From Rhabdophis nuchalis (Eukaryota; Chordata; Lepidosauria; Squamata; Natricidae): 64,000 bases of DNA. Below are positions 47,875 to 58,227 of this stretch, one piece after another. Below the pieces are notes generated by a model. The model was not told the DNA's origin. It worked only from the letters and a program-made list of their open reading frames with translations, and made no database searches. The stretch spans positions 46,898,110 to 46,962,109 of the forward strand of contig CM077647.1 in assembly GCA_039707465.1 (NCBI GenBank), in the 5' to 3' direction. The position numbers and the translations under genes are program-made. Position 1 is the stretch's first letter. The number at the start of each line of letters is the position of its first letter.

Positions 47875-49088
47875 GAGTTTGATCTACGCATGCGCGAAGA
47901 TGGCGGCGCGCCTGTGAGTGAATGCGGACCACGGGGGCCTTTTGGGCCAAAGAGGACACAGCCTGGCTCAATTTTACTTACTGAGGCCAGGCCCAGCAAG
48001 CTTGCTGCCCCGTCACCCCGCAGGGGTCCTTGTGGCCTCGCGGTGGCCTGTTGGCAAGTGGCATGGGCATTTACGGAGAGACGTGGGGCTGGGACGCTGA
48101 GGACGCTGAGGGCCTGGGAGGCCGGATAGTCTGGGAGATGCCGAGCGGAGATGCCGAGCGGAGTGGAATCGCCGGCGCCAAAGGGCCAAGACCAACTGAG
48201 GCCGGTGGCGGAAAGAGGTGAGAGGCGCCGGCGGGAGGCCAAAGGTATCGGAGGCCGGAAACATCACCGAGTGAACGTCGGAGGCCAAAATCATCGAAGG
48301 CTTCCGTCGGGCGGCCTGTGAGAGTGGAGACATCGGAGGCTCCCAGTCCTTCCAGACAGGAGTTAGAGCTGGAGGATGGAATCTAAGAAATGCCTGGGGG
48401 AAACTGGCCTGGTGAGGCCCGAAGGCCCGTATGCCCTACGAGCCGAAGGCCGACGGGTGAGGGACAGAGGCCGGAAGCCAGGGGCTGGACCGATTTGGAC
48501 CAAACCGGGCGAAACGGCAGACCAGCGGACCGGTGGGCCCAGCAAGGAGTAGCCAGTAGACCTGGACTACAGGCCATACCATCTAGGCCATTGAGGTGGT
48601 GGGAATGAGGATGGGAGAGGACAGGAGAGGTAATCTAGGGAAGAGAGCTACCTGGGCCGCCAGGTGTTAACTTTTTGGTTTCATCAGGCCTGAATTTTGA
48701 CCTTATGATGGAACCTTGACTGTGTGACGTCCATCTGGCCACACCGGTATACCATCTACCTGGACAATTGCCTGGACAATTCCATCAGCTCGGAGGAGGG
48801 TATTTCACCTCCTAGGACATTCCCCTTACCTGAATTGGACTTTTTTGTCTCCATTTTTCATCGTCCCCACCCACCCAAAGCCCATCCCCCCTCTCTCTCC
48901 TATTTTGTATAACATCTTCTATTTTGTATAACATCTTTTATTTTTGTATAACATCTTTTAATATCATCACCCATGACTATTTATATTTTTAACAGATGAC
49001 ATCTATTTATATTGTATAATTATGCATGTCTTGCTGGATAACATCTGATAAGAGTCGATACGGCCCCCTGAAACCGACCATTTCCACA
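47875..49088 (+). other. LINE 5' UTR / internal promoter region
   Basis: This is GC-rich and CpG-rich to about 48,650, then mixed. A 20-bp tandem unit (ATTTTGTATAACATCTTxx) repeats three times at 48,901-48,960. No convincing ORF1 protein is visible; the frames here (at most 139 codons) are Arg/Pro/Gly-rich low-complexity shadows on both strands. By family analogy the 5' end would hold the internal promoter. Confidence 0.6.
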
Positions 49089-49327
49089 ATGTACTCTAGG
49101 GCAGACCTCATCGCTCTGCGGGAGTCCCCCCTCTCGCAGGGCTGGCCCTCTACATTATTGAGGGCCCACTTCGAGGATGGACTGATTAGTCAAGAGAAGT
49201 GGGCAAAACGTAGATTGAGGTTTTTTTTTAACAAATTATTTGATTTGGCTTTTAGGGGGTTCCAGGGAGGTGGGAGGGATTAGGCAATATATGGCTAGGA
49301 ATATGGACAGGCCAGCTGGCGGAGATA

Positions 49328-50046
49328 TTTTATTTTATTTATTTATTTATTTATTTTATTTTATTACATTTATATCCCGCCCTTCTCCGCAAAGGACCCA
49401 GGGCGGCGCACAGGAGATTTAAAAAACATACAAAAATAGAACATAAATAATTTAAAATATATATTAGATCCCAAACCTGTGCTAAAACCAATTATTAATT
49501 AAAACCCAATTTAAAACTTTTCTAAAGTCCCCATGGGAGGTTAGGCTAGGCCGGCTTGATGAAAAAAGTATGTCTTTAGACATTGGCGGAAGAGGCGGAG
49601 GTCGGTGATGGTCCGGAGTTCAGGGGGTAGGTCGTTCCAAAGGGCAGGGCCCGCCACAGAGAAGGCTCTTCCCCTGGGTGTCGCCAGTCGGCATTGTCCG
49701 GCCGACGGCACCCTGAGAAGGCCCCCTCTGTGGGAGCGGTCTAAGGGATGTATGGGGCACGAGACGGTCTCGCATATAACTAGGCCCCGAGCCATGGAGC
49801 GCTTTAAAGATGGTCGTCAAGACCTTGAAGCGCACCCGAAAGACCACAGGAAGCCAATGCAGCTCGCGCAGGATTGGTGTTATATGGGAGCTTCTGGTAG
49901 CTCCCGTGATTACCCGTGCGGCTGCGTTTTGGACTAGCTGTAGCCTTCGAGTGCACCTCAAGGGAAGCCCCATGTAGAGAGCATTACAGTAGTCGAGACG
50001 GGACGTCACAAGAGCTTGAGTGACTGTGCGAAAGGCAGCCCGGTCC
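49328..50046 (-). mobile_element. Reversed LINE 3' end inserted into the larger LINE
   Basis: This is a 719-bp copy of the same family in minus orientation: a (TTTTA)n tail at 49,328-49,365, 3' UTR, and the ORF2 C-terminus (VTSRLDYCNALYMGLPLRCT, GRAFSVAGPALWNDLPPELR). AGATA flanks it (49,323-49,327 and 50,047-50,051), a plausible short target duplication. Alignment with the 61-kb copy shows the host sequence continues directly across the insert. One or more frameshifts split the coding part, so it is dead. Confidence 0.88.
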
Positions 50047-51522
50047 AGATAGGAAGGAAGCGAGTGGGTCCTATATGGGGGGGGAACACAGGTTGGTTCT
50101 ACAGAGGGTCTTCCAATCAGAACGATTGTAGGGAGGGGTAGGGGTGATGGGAGACAGGAACATGACCATCGGAAGGAGGCGCATGACCGCTGGCTACAAG
50201 CGGTACCACGCCTCAGTCCCCTGTTCTCCCCCCACGATCTAGGAGGTCAGGGCCCACAGAGCCGGGGCCCCAGGCTGATGCTATGTAATGCCAGGTCCGT
50301 GGTCAACAAAGCCCCCCTCATCAATGACCTGGTGTCGGAGGGGGACCCGGACCTAGTGGGAATCACGGAGACCTGGTAGGGCCACGAGGGGGGGTTACCT
50401 TTCATGGAAATGTGCCCACCAGGATACTGTGCATTTCATCAGCCATGAGCCCTAGGCAGGGGTGGGGGGGTAGCGGTTATTGTTAAGGAAGGTCTTGGGC
50501 CGAGAGAGACCACTGTACCACAGACCACCGGCTGTGAGTTCCTCTGCATGAGGTGGGGCCTGGGGAGGCAGTTGGGCATGCTGATTGTGTACCTGGCTCC
50601 CCACTACGTATCAGCAGCCCTGCCCGAGCTCCTCGAGGTGGTAGCCAAGGTGGCGGTGGAGACTCCCAGACTAGTAGTCTTGGGGGACTTCAACCTGCCA
50701 TCAGCGGGCGAATCATCCGAGGTAGCCCGGGAGTTCATGGCCTCCATGATGGCCATGGACTTGACCCAGGTAATTCAGGGCCCCACACATGTGGGAGGAC
50801 ACACGCTGGATTTAATTTTTGTCTCTGGTCAGTGGATGAGTGATCTGGGTATAGGGGATTTAGCCATCATGCCCCTGTCATGGACAGATCACTCACTTTC
50901 CGGCTCGACTTTCCTACTGCTACACCCCACCGCGGGGAGGCGGATCCAGAATCTAGATGGTTCCGCCCCAGGCACCTGATGGAACCTGATAGGTTCCAGA
51001 CAGAGCTTGGGCCATTACCTGTGGCCCTGACCCGTGCCCCGATGGAGGACCTAGTGGCTGCATGGAACATTGCGGCCACGGGTGCCTTGGATCGGGTCGC
51101 GCCCTTGCGGGCTCTCAAATGGCGCCGAGTCACCCAGGCCCCTTGGTTTACCGAGGGGCTGAGGGAGATGAAACGCCATAAGAGACGCCTAGAGAGTAGA
51201 TGGAGATCCACACGGTCTGAATCTGACTGAACACAGGTAAGGGCCCATTTGAAGACTTACCTTGTGGCGATAAGAGTGGCCAAACCTCATTATTGTGCCA
51301 CTCTTATAGCTTCCGCAGATAACTGCCCTGCTGCCCTGTTCGGGGTGACCCGCTCCCTCCTTCAACAGAGGCTGTGGGAAGCCCCTCTGCAGGGCAGAGC
51401 AGAGCAGAGGAATTTGGAGAGTATCTGCTGGATAAAATCGCTCAGATTCGGAACGAGATGGTTTCCATTGAAAGTGGTCTAGAGGGAATGCTGGAAGCAG
51501 GTCTTGAGTTCCATCCCTGGGA

Positions 51523-51562
51523 GGAGTTTGACTCTTGTTATGGAGTCAAACTCCATAACAAG
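51523..51562. repeat. Hairpin, 12-13-bp arms, in the LINE ORF2
   Basis: CTTGTTATGGAGT (51,534-51,546) and ACTCCATAACAAG (51,550-51,562) are exact inverses with a 3-base loop. An overlapping alternative pairs 51,523-51,534 with 51,543-51,554. The homologous copy at 62.5 kb has neither. Confidence 0.9.
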
Positions 51563-51584
51563 GATATGGACAGGTTGCTGGGGC

Positions 51585-51625
51585 GACACGGGTCCAATAA
51601 ACTGAGAGTTTATTGGACCCGTGTC
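51585..51625. repeat. Perfect 19-bp inverted repeat in the LINE ORF2
   Basis: GACACGGGTCCAATAAACT (51,585-51,603) and its exact inverse (51,607-51,625) are separated by GAG. In the homologous copy only the right arm exists. Confidence 0.93.
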
Positions 51626-53346
51626 CCTCCTAGTTTGTACTGGCATCCTGGGAGGTTTCACGAGGCTGGCTCCAGGAAATAGTGAACGCTTCTTTGAGTG
51701 AGGGGTTCTTGCCTACCGTCTTGAAAGAGACGGTGGTGAGACCTCTCCTCAAGAAGCCTTCCCTGGACCCAGCATTGTTGGTAAATTATCGTCCAGTCTC
51801 CAACCTTCACTTTGTGGTGAAGGTTGTAGAGAGGGTGGTGGCACAGCAGTTCCCTCATCACTTGGAGGAAGTTGATTATCTGGACCCGCGCCAGTCCGGC
51901 TTCCGGCCCGGTCACAGCTCTGAGATGGCATTGGTCACGTTGGTTGATGACCTCTGGAGGGCGAGAGATGGGGGTTCTTCCTCCATCCTGGTCCTATTAG
52001 ACCTCTCGGCGGCTTTTGATACCATCGACCATGGTATCCTATTGCATCGATTGCAGGGGTTGGGGGTGAGGGGCACCATTTTACGGTGGTTCTCCTCCTA
52101 CCTCTCCGGTCGATCACAATTTGTGTTGGCAGGGGGGCAGAGGTCGACCTCGAGGCCACTCACTTGTGGGGTGCCACAGGGGTCGGTCCTCTCGCCGCTC
52201 CTGTTCAACACATATATGAAGCCGCTGGGTGAGATCATCCGTGGTTTTGGGGTAGAATACCATCTGTATGCTGATGACATCCAGCTGTAGGTATCTACCC
52301 CAAACCACCCCAACGATGCCATCAAAGTAATGTCCCGGTGTCTGGAAGCCATGCGGATCTGGATGGGAAGGAACAGACTCAAGCTCAACCCGTCCAAGGC
52401 CGAGTGGCTGTGGTTCCAGGCACCCCGGTTCCACCAGTTGATTCCATCACTGGCCATAGGGGGTGAACATCTAGCCCCTGTGGATCGGTCACGCAACTTG
52501 GGCGTCCTCCTGGATTCCCGGCTGTTTTTAGAAGATCATGTGACAGCCGTGGCCAGGGGGGCATTTTACCAGGTTCGCCTGGTACACCAGTTGCGTCCCC
52601 TATTGGACCGGGACGCCCTTCGCACAGTCACTCATGCGCTCGTGACATCCCGTCTGGACTACTGCAACGCTCTCTACATGGGGCTCCCCTTGAGGTGCAC
52701 CCGAAGACTACAGCTAGTTCAGAATGCAGCCGCGCGGGCAATATTGGGTACCTCCAGGTATTCCCATGTAACACCGCTCCTGCGCGAGCTGCACTGGCTG
52801 CCTGTGGTCTTTCGGGTGCGCTTCAAGGTGTTGGTTAACATCTTCAAAGCGCTCCATGGCATGGGTCCTAGCTATCTGCGGGATCGTATCTTACCCCACA
52901 CATCCCTTCGGCCGATTTGCTCCCACAGAGAGGGACTTCTCCGTGTGCCGTCCACTAGGCAATGCCAGCGGGCGACGCCCAGGGAAGGGCCTTCTCTGTG
53001 GTGGGCCCTACCCTCTGGAACGACCTACCCCCTGAACTTAGATCTACCATGGACCTCCGCTCCTTCCGCCCACAACTATAAACCTATCTTTTCCAACAGG
53101 CCAGCCTGGCCTAACCTACCGTACCTAGCCTTATTCTTTAGTAGATAAATTTTTACATTGGTTTTATGTGTTAAATTTAATGGGGTAGATTTTAGCACAG
53201 GGTGGTAATTTAATATAGTTTTAAGTATTTATGTATTTATTTTGTGATATATTATGTTTTTTACATTTCCTGTGCACCTCCCCGAGTCCCTTTGGGGAGA
53301 GGGGGCGGTTAATAAGTCGAATAAAACTATAACTAAATTAAACTAA

Positions 53347-53421
53347 ACCATCCTAGACCAAGCCAAGTCCAAAAATACTAGAGAGTCTGGCACTCAAATT
53401 AGCCATTAATAAACAAATAGA
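53347..53421. mobile_element. Remainder of Penelope-like element right arm
   Basis: TCCTAGACCAAGCCAAGTCC continues the inverted arm interrupted at 47,874, pairing with 47,711-47,740. It then runs into the element's possible coding region (a LESLALKLAINKQID-type frame). A SINE follows immediately. Confidence 0.5.
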
Positions 53422-53780
53422 CAAGGGATGTGGTTGCTCAGTGGCTAAGACATTGTGCTTGTTGATCAGAAGGTTACAGTTCAGTGGTTCAAATCCCTAG
53501 TCCCACGTAACGGGATGAGCTCCCACTACTTGTCCCAGCTTCTGCCAACCTAGCAGTTCGAAAGTGTTTAAAAAATGCAAATAGAAAAATAGTGACTGTC
53601 TTTGGTGGGAAGGTAACAGCGCTCTATGTACCTTCAGCATTTAGTCATGTGTCATGCCAGCCACATGACCATGGAAATGTCTTTGGATAGAGCTGGTTCT
53701 TTGGCTTAGAAACAGAGATGAGCACTTCCCCAAGAGCCAAAAATGACTAGCACACATGTGTGGGGGATCCTTTACCTTAA
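53422..53780 (+). mobile_element. Sauria-type tRNA-derived SINE
   Basis: It has a tRNA-like head with an A-box region (GTGGTTGCTCAGTGGCTAAG) and a B box GGTTCAAATCC at 53,486-53,496. The body matches the common squamate SINE (GCCACATGACCATGGAAATG, GGCTTAGAAACAGAGATGAG, AGAGCCAAAAATGACTAGCA) and the tail ends CCTTTACCTTAAAC. Length about 360 bp is typical. Confidence 0.8.
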
Positions 53781-53787
53781 ACATATA

Positions 53788-54250
53788 GACCAGTGATGGT
53801 GAACCTTTTTTGGCTCGTGTGCCAAAAGCAGGAGGAGCGCAGGAGGGTCATGCGTGGGCATGCCACACCCACAATGCTATGACATGACCACAGCATGCAT
53901 GTGCACACGACCAGTGATCCCTCCCATTTTTGCCATGCTTTTTTCATCCTCCCCAGGCTTCAGAGGCTTTATGGGAGCTTGGGAAAGCGAAAACCTCCTC
54001 CCCTGCCCTTTCTGGGAGGCCCTCCAGAGGCTTCAAGAGTTTCCCTGAAGCCTCCAAGGCATGAAAAATGGCCCTATGGGCAAACTGGAAGTTTGGGAAC
54101 GGACTTCCGGTTTGCTCACAGAGCCGGTTTTAGCCCTCCTGAGCCTCCAGGGCTCTCCAGGAGGCTTCCCTGAAGTCTCCAGAGGGCTAAAATTGACCCT
54201 ATGAGCAACCCAGAAGTTACCAGGCCACACCACCGAACCAGTTCTCAGTC
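53788..54250. mobile_element. hAT-like element, left end and GC-rich body
   Basis: It begins CAGTGATGGTGAACCTTTTTT, the same terminus type as the element at 29.7 kb. The body has repeated GAGGCTTCAGGG/CCTGAAGCCTC motifs in both orientations. I cannot find a right terminus, so the end given is approximate. Confidence 0.45.
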
Positions 54251-54803
54251 ATTGCTTGCTTGCCCTGGCCACCCTCTCTGCCCAGTACTCCTCACCTCCT
54301 AGGTGGCTTGCCTACCTAAGCTGCCTTCCCAGTTCCCACGTGGTGCCTGCCCTGAGCTGCCTCCTCCTGTCTATGGGTAAGTCATGCTAGCCCCCCTTCC
54401 TGGAACTTGCTCCATCCCCACCCCACTGCCCCCACCAGGCTTGCAACCTTACCTTCCACTGCCCCTCCCAGGAGTCCCTTCGTACCTTGTTTTGGCTTCC
54501 AGGGGATTTAGGGAGGCCTGCTAGGCCCAAAATGGGGAGTGGGGGAGTTTGGTGGCCCCCGCACCCTATTTTGGCTCCCAGGGGGCTTCAGGGAGGCCTG
54601 CTAGACCCAAAATGGGGCACAGGGATTGACTAGCAAGTCTCCCTGCAGCACCATGGGAGCAAAAACAGGCTGCAGGTGGAGGCGGGGCTTCAAGGGAGAA
54701 AGAAAGAAATCCTTATGTTTGGAGATCTCCAAGTGCAATCAGTTTGAGTTGAGACCTTATTGAAAGTGCTGGTAGCTACCTTTGCTTAGGCTAAGCTAAT
54801 CAA
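54251..54803. repeat. GC-rich stretch with direct repeat
   Basis: A unit TTTTGGCTTCCAGGGGATTT...GGGAGGCCTGCTAGGCCCAAAATGGGG (about 54,490-54,540) recurs at about 54,571-54,622. There is no coherent coding frame. It may belong to the preceding hAT-like repeat. Confidence 0.5.
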
Positions 54804-54805
54804 TA

Positions 54806-55734
54806 CCGTGTTTTCCCCAAAATACAGCCTGAAACTAAGGCCATGCTGCATATTTTGAGTGGGCAATAATATTAGCCCCTCCCCTGAAAATAACCCCCCT
54901 GGAGAATCCCCCCCCCCCTCGGCCAGGCAGAGCACCACTCGCCGACCTAGCAGTATCCCGAAAGCGCCAAGCCGTGGGAGCGCCTGTTTTCCGCCCTCTG
55001 GCTCCCACGGCTCGGCGCCTTCAGAATGTCCCTAGCTCTGAATGGCTGGAGAGCAGGGTTGCACGAAAGGCTTTTCTGCTCCCTGCTTGCATGACTCCCA
55101 GGCTCATGATGCCCTTTACCTGTGGAGTCAGGGCATCTCCACTGCTGCTGCTGCCTGCAATGTGGCTTTCTTCCGGCAGTTGCCACTGCCTGCCACAAGT
55201 CCAGCCAGCTTTCGGCATTCAGCACATGCTGGACTCACCCAGATGCTGGTGCTGCTGCTGGCAAAACATTGCTGTGGAGAACACACCTGCCACTGCAACC
55301 GCTGGCCTGCCCAGCAGACTAGGGGGGGGAAAGGAAATTCCTGCTTTCGCTGCCACCTTCCTCTTCCTAGCTCAGCTTGTCCGGTGCCAGCCTTCCCTGG
55401 TGCTCAGCTCTCCCCTCCCTATGCCTCAGCGGCACTCTCCTCACTTCCTGCCTGCGGGATTGCTGGCGGAGTCCAGCAAAAGATGGCGCTGGCAGAGGCA
55501 ACACGAGCCATGTTTAACTCCAAGCTCGCCTCACCAGCGGTGGCAGCAGTGGCAGAGATGCCCAGACTCCACAGGTAAAGGGCATCATGAGCCATGGAGT
55601 TGCATGAGTGGGGAGCAGAAAAGCCGCTTATGCAACCCCAAACTAATAACCCCCCCCCCCCCATTATAAGACCAAGGGCATATTTTGTTGGTTAAAAAAT
55701 ATGTAAGACATGCCTTATTTTCGGGGAAACACAA
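54806..55734. mobile_element. Fold-back MITE with TA target duplication
   Basis: The termini CCGTGTTTTCCCCAAAATA and TATTTTCGGGGAAACACAA are inverted, flanked by TA at 54,804-54,805 and 55,735-55,736 (Tc1/mariner-like). A second, longer inner inverted repeat pairs about 55,069-55,150 with 55,545-55,625 (CTCATGATGCCCTTTACCTG and its inverse). The interior holds frames up to 231 codons that are only shadows of this repeat. No transposase is present. Confidence 0.75.
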
Positions 55735-55823
55735 TAGTTGAGCTCTAAAAATGCCAGATGATCAATGGGCATATTCTCCATTTCAAAATGTTTGGTTTTT
55801 CTTCTAGCAAAGACCTTCCTCAC

Positions 55824-56043
55824 AGGAAGAGAGAGAGAGAGGGAGGGGAGATGGAAAGAAAGGGGGAGGAAGAGAAGAAGAAAGAAGTAGAGGGAAGAGA
55901 AAGAAGGAGAAAGAGAAAGAAAGAGAAAGGAAGGGAGAAAGATAAGGAGGGAAGGGAGAAACAAAAAAAAAGAAAAAAATGGAAGGGAAGTGGAAGTGAA
56001 TGAGATATGGAGGGAGGGAGGGAGGGAAAAAGAAGAGGAAAGA
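55824..56043. repeat. Purine-rich (GA/GGAA)n tract
   Basis: About 220 bases of almost pure purine on the plus strand. The Ser/Phe/Leu or Glu/Arg/Lys frames across it are artefacts of composition. Confidence 0.9.
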
Positions 56044-56084
56044 AGGACAGCAACCTGGCACTAGATGCAGCTTCAGAGGATGCT

Positions 56085-56200
56085 TTGAAACAGCACTGGA
56101 AAGGACCTCAGAGGTCATCTAGTCCAACCCCCTGCTACAGCAGGAGACCTTATATCATCTTAGTTATTTTCTCCTCCTAACACAAGGAGAAAATCCCAGA
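56085..56200 (-). mobile_element. CR1 LINE 3' end, reversed
   Basis: GGAAAGGACCTCAGAGGTCATCTAGTCCAACCCCCTGC is the reverse complement of the CR1 terminal motif (GGGTTGGACTAGATGACCTCTGAGG). Confidence 0.65.
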
Positions 56201-56285
56201 AATCCCCAGGCATTGCCAACTTCTCTTTTTGCCTAGAGCAAAAACTTCATGCCGTGTTAAAAAGAATAGAAAAGGGGGCTGCTGT

Positions 56286-56425
56286 GTATTGTTTAATGGA
56301 CTGCTAAATTAGCAAAATGGATGGCTAAATTGGGCATGCCCACACAGTCACATGACCACATAGGCACACCTACCAAACAATGGCCATATAACTGGTAGTA
56401 AGAAAGTTTGAAACCCACTATTGGT
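56286..56425. mobile_element. Squamate repeat fragment (same type as 43.3 kb)
   Basis: GCATGCCCACACAGTCACATGACCAC ... CACACCTACCAAACA ... TTTGAAACCCACTATTGG resembles the minisatellite-bearing repeat end at 43.26-43.43 kb. Confidence 0.45.
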
Positions 56426-56429
56426 CTAG

Positions 56430-56945
56430 TCTTATGAAAAGAAGGACTAGGGGTGACATGATAGCAGTGTTCCGAAATCTCAAGGGTTGCCACAAAGAAG
56501 AGGGAATCAAACTATTCTCTCCAAAGCACCTGAAAAAAGGCACTGAGATAGCAAACTCCCAGGTGGCCCATAGAGAGAGAGAGAGGAAGAAATACAGTTT
56601 AATAAAAGAGGGACTAGGGGAGACAGGATAGCAGCCTTCCAATATCTCAGAGGCTGCCACAAAGAAGAGGGAGTCAAACTATTCTCCAAAGCACCTGAGG
56701 GCAGGACACGAAGCAATGGGTGGAAACTAATCAAGGAGAGAAGCAACTTAGAACTGAGGAGAAATTTCCTGACAGAACAATTAATCAGTGGAACAGCTTG
56801 CCTCCAGAAGTTGTGAATGCCCCAACGCTGGAAGTCTTTAAGAAGATGTTGGATAGCCATTTGTCTGAAATGGTATAGGGTTTCGTCCCTAAACAGGGGA
56901 TTGGACTAGAAGAACTACAAGGTCCCTTCCAACTTCTTTATTCTG
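56430..56945 (+). mobile_element. CR1 LINE 3' end with internal direct duplication
   Basis: AGGACTAGGGGTGACATGATAGCAGTGTTCCGAAATCTCA...AAAGCACCTGA (about 56,443-56,532) is repeated as AGGGACTAGGGGAGACAGGATAGCAG...AAAGCACCTGA (about 56,606-56,698). The second continues through the canonical end GGATTGGACTAGAAGAACTACAAGGTCCCTTCC. No frame is intact. Confidence 0.75.
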
Positions 56946-57593
56946 TAACTTCAATGGATTCTGTAGGGCATATAGAAGTGGTAAGTACATAAAAACAGAC
57001 AGAAGATGAATTCAAACAAGATGCCCAGAATAAAATAGTTTTACAATTATGTATATGCTCATAGACCTTTTATGAATATATATTAATAACAATTTGATTA
57101 TATTTAACAATGTTTAAACTCTTTAAACTATTTACTATAAGCACAGCTAGCAGCTGTACTCTGTGTCACACATACCGGTAGTTTCTTATGTGTAATTACT
57201 TCTATGTATATAAATTGAAAAGTATTTTATTTTACATTTGTACAGTTGTATAACATTGTCTCCAGTGTCTCAGTGTCATTTTCTGCTTCTTTAGCTATTG
57301 AAAAAAGAAATGCTACTTTCTAGAATGTGTGTGTTTGTTCAAAAGGTGTATTTATTTCCACCAACTGATCTGGTTTACTCATTGTAAACCAGGCATGTTG
57401 CTTAGTTTTGGATTATCATGTTCTATATTGTTTATGAACCATGCCTTGACTTAACATGATGTGCAGGCCTAAAACTAAATAAACTGCAGTTAATCAAGCC
57501 ATGTTTTGGTGTTCTTATATAAATTATTCATATATCTCAATTGAAAAAAAGATGTAATCTACACTAGATTGACAAAGTGATAGAGATTAGTTT
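56946..57593. other. No gene seen
   Basis: AT-rich intergenic DNA without a recognised repeat. Confidence 0.4.
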
Positions 57594-57774
57594 TCCTATT
57601 ACAGGCATGTCCAAAGTCCGGCCCGTGGGCCATTTGCGGCCCGGGGGTCAGTTTAATACGGCCCTCCAACAGCCCTCACTGCTCGGTGTAAATGTGGCCC
57701 TCCCTTCCTCCATCTGTCTCTGGGGCTGTGTGGCTGGGAGGGAGGCGGACGGAGGTTACAGACGCCTCCTCCCG

Positions 57775-58206
57775 CAGCGGGCGAGGGAGCAGGCGGGGTG
57801 AGCACCCAAGGCTACCGTCATCTTAAGCACCACCGAGGCTGTCACCCGGCAGGGGCGTCAGGCAGGGAAGCCGGTCACGCCTCCATCGCTGCACGTTCTG
57901 GGGCTGCGAAGCTGGGAGGGAGGTGAACGCGCGGCCCCAGAATGTCCGCTTGGCGCGTTCACCTCCCTCCCAGCCACGCAGCCCCAGAACGTGCAGCTAC
58001 CGCCGCACAAGGTCGCCCGGCAGGGGCGTCAGGCAGGGAAAACGGACATGCGGCCTCAGAACGTAAGCCATGGTGCCTGCCGGAGGGAGCCGCGATGGAG
58101 ACGCGACCGGCTTCCCTGCCTGACGCTCCTGCCGGGTGACAGCCTCGGTGGTGCTTAAGATGACAGTAGCCTTGGGTGCTCACCCCGCCTGCTTCCTCGC
58201 CCGCTG
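57775..58206. repeat. Nested inverted repeats in the hAT element
   Basis: Outer arms 57,775-57,876 and 58,105-58,206 are 102 bases each with about three mismatches. Weaker pairing extends inward to about 57,890 and 58,091. Inner arms 57,891-57,932 and 57,953-57,994 are 42 bases with two mismatches and a 20-base loop. Together they could form one long hairpin with a branched tip. Confidence 0.92.
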
Positions 58207-58227
58207 CGAGTGGCGAGGGAGTGACTG

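Larger units (their letters stand above)
49089..53145 (+). pseudogene. LINE ORF2 (endonuclease-reverse transcriptase), dead
   Basis: The order matches the intact copy at 60.8-64 kb: an N-terminal region from MYSRADLIALRESPLSQGWP, APE-type endonuclease (GDFNLPS, SWTDHS), reverse transcriptase (NYRPVSNL, LLDLSAAFDTIDH, GVPQGSVLSPLLF, YADD) and the CR1/L2-type C-terminus (LRELHWLPVVFRVRFKVL). Breaks are the reversed insert at 49,328-50,046; stops at 50,377 (TAG), 50,446 (TGA), 51,228 (TGA, a CpG-decay change) and 52,288 (TAG replacing the Tyr after YADDIQL); frameshifts near 50,895, 51,400 and 52,985; and two hairpin replacements at 51,523-51,625. Confidence 0.88.
47875..53346 (+). mobile_element. 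Nearly full-length CR1/L3-type LINE, split by a later insertion
   Basis: The 5' end is GC-rich (ACGCATGCGCGAAGATGGCGGC at the start), the untranslated region runs about 1.2 kb, then one long EN-RT frame starts at ATG 49,089. The 3' UTR ends in an AACTAAA-type tail. The tetramer ACCA flanks it (47,871-47,874; 53,347-53,350), and removing it rejoins the right arm of the surrounding fold-back element. A reversed LINE fragment splits it at 49,328-50,046. Without that insert it is about 4.75 kb, close to full length. Confidence 0.9.

Noticed and set aside
47823..48242. 139-codon minus frame as a possible gene or antisense ORF1
   Set aside because: It covers the GC-rich LINE 5' UTR in antisense and also part of the fold-back arm; low-complexity composition.
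53486..53496. B-box motif suggesting a tRNA gene
   Set aside because: Flanking sequence does not fold as a tRNA cloverleaf and continues into the Sauria-type SINE body.
54974..55669. 231-codon plus frame
   Set aside because: Lies wholly within the fold-back MITE and spans its inverted arm; no domain.
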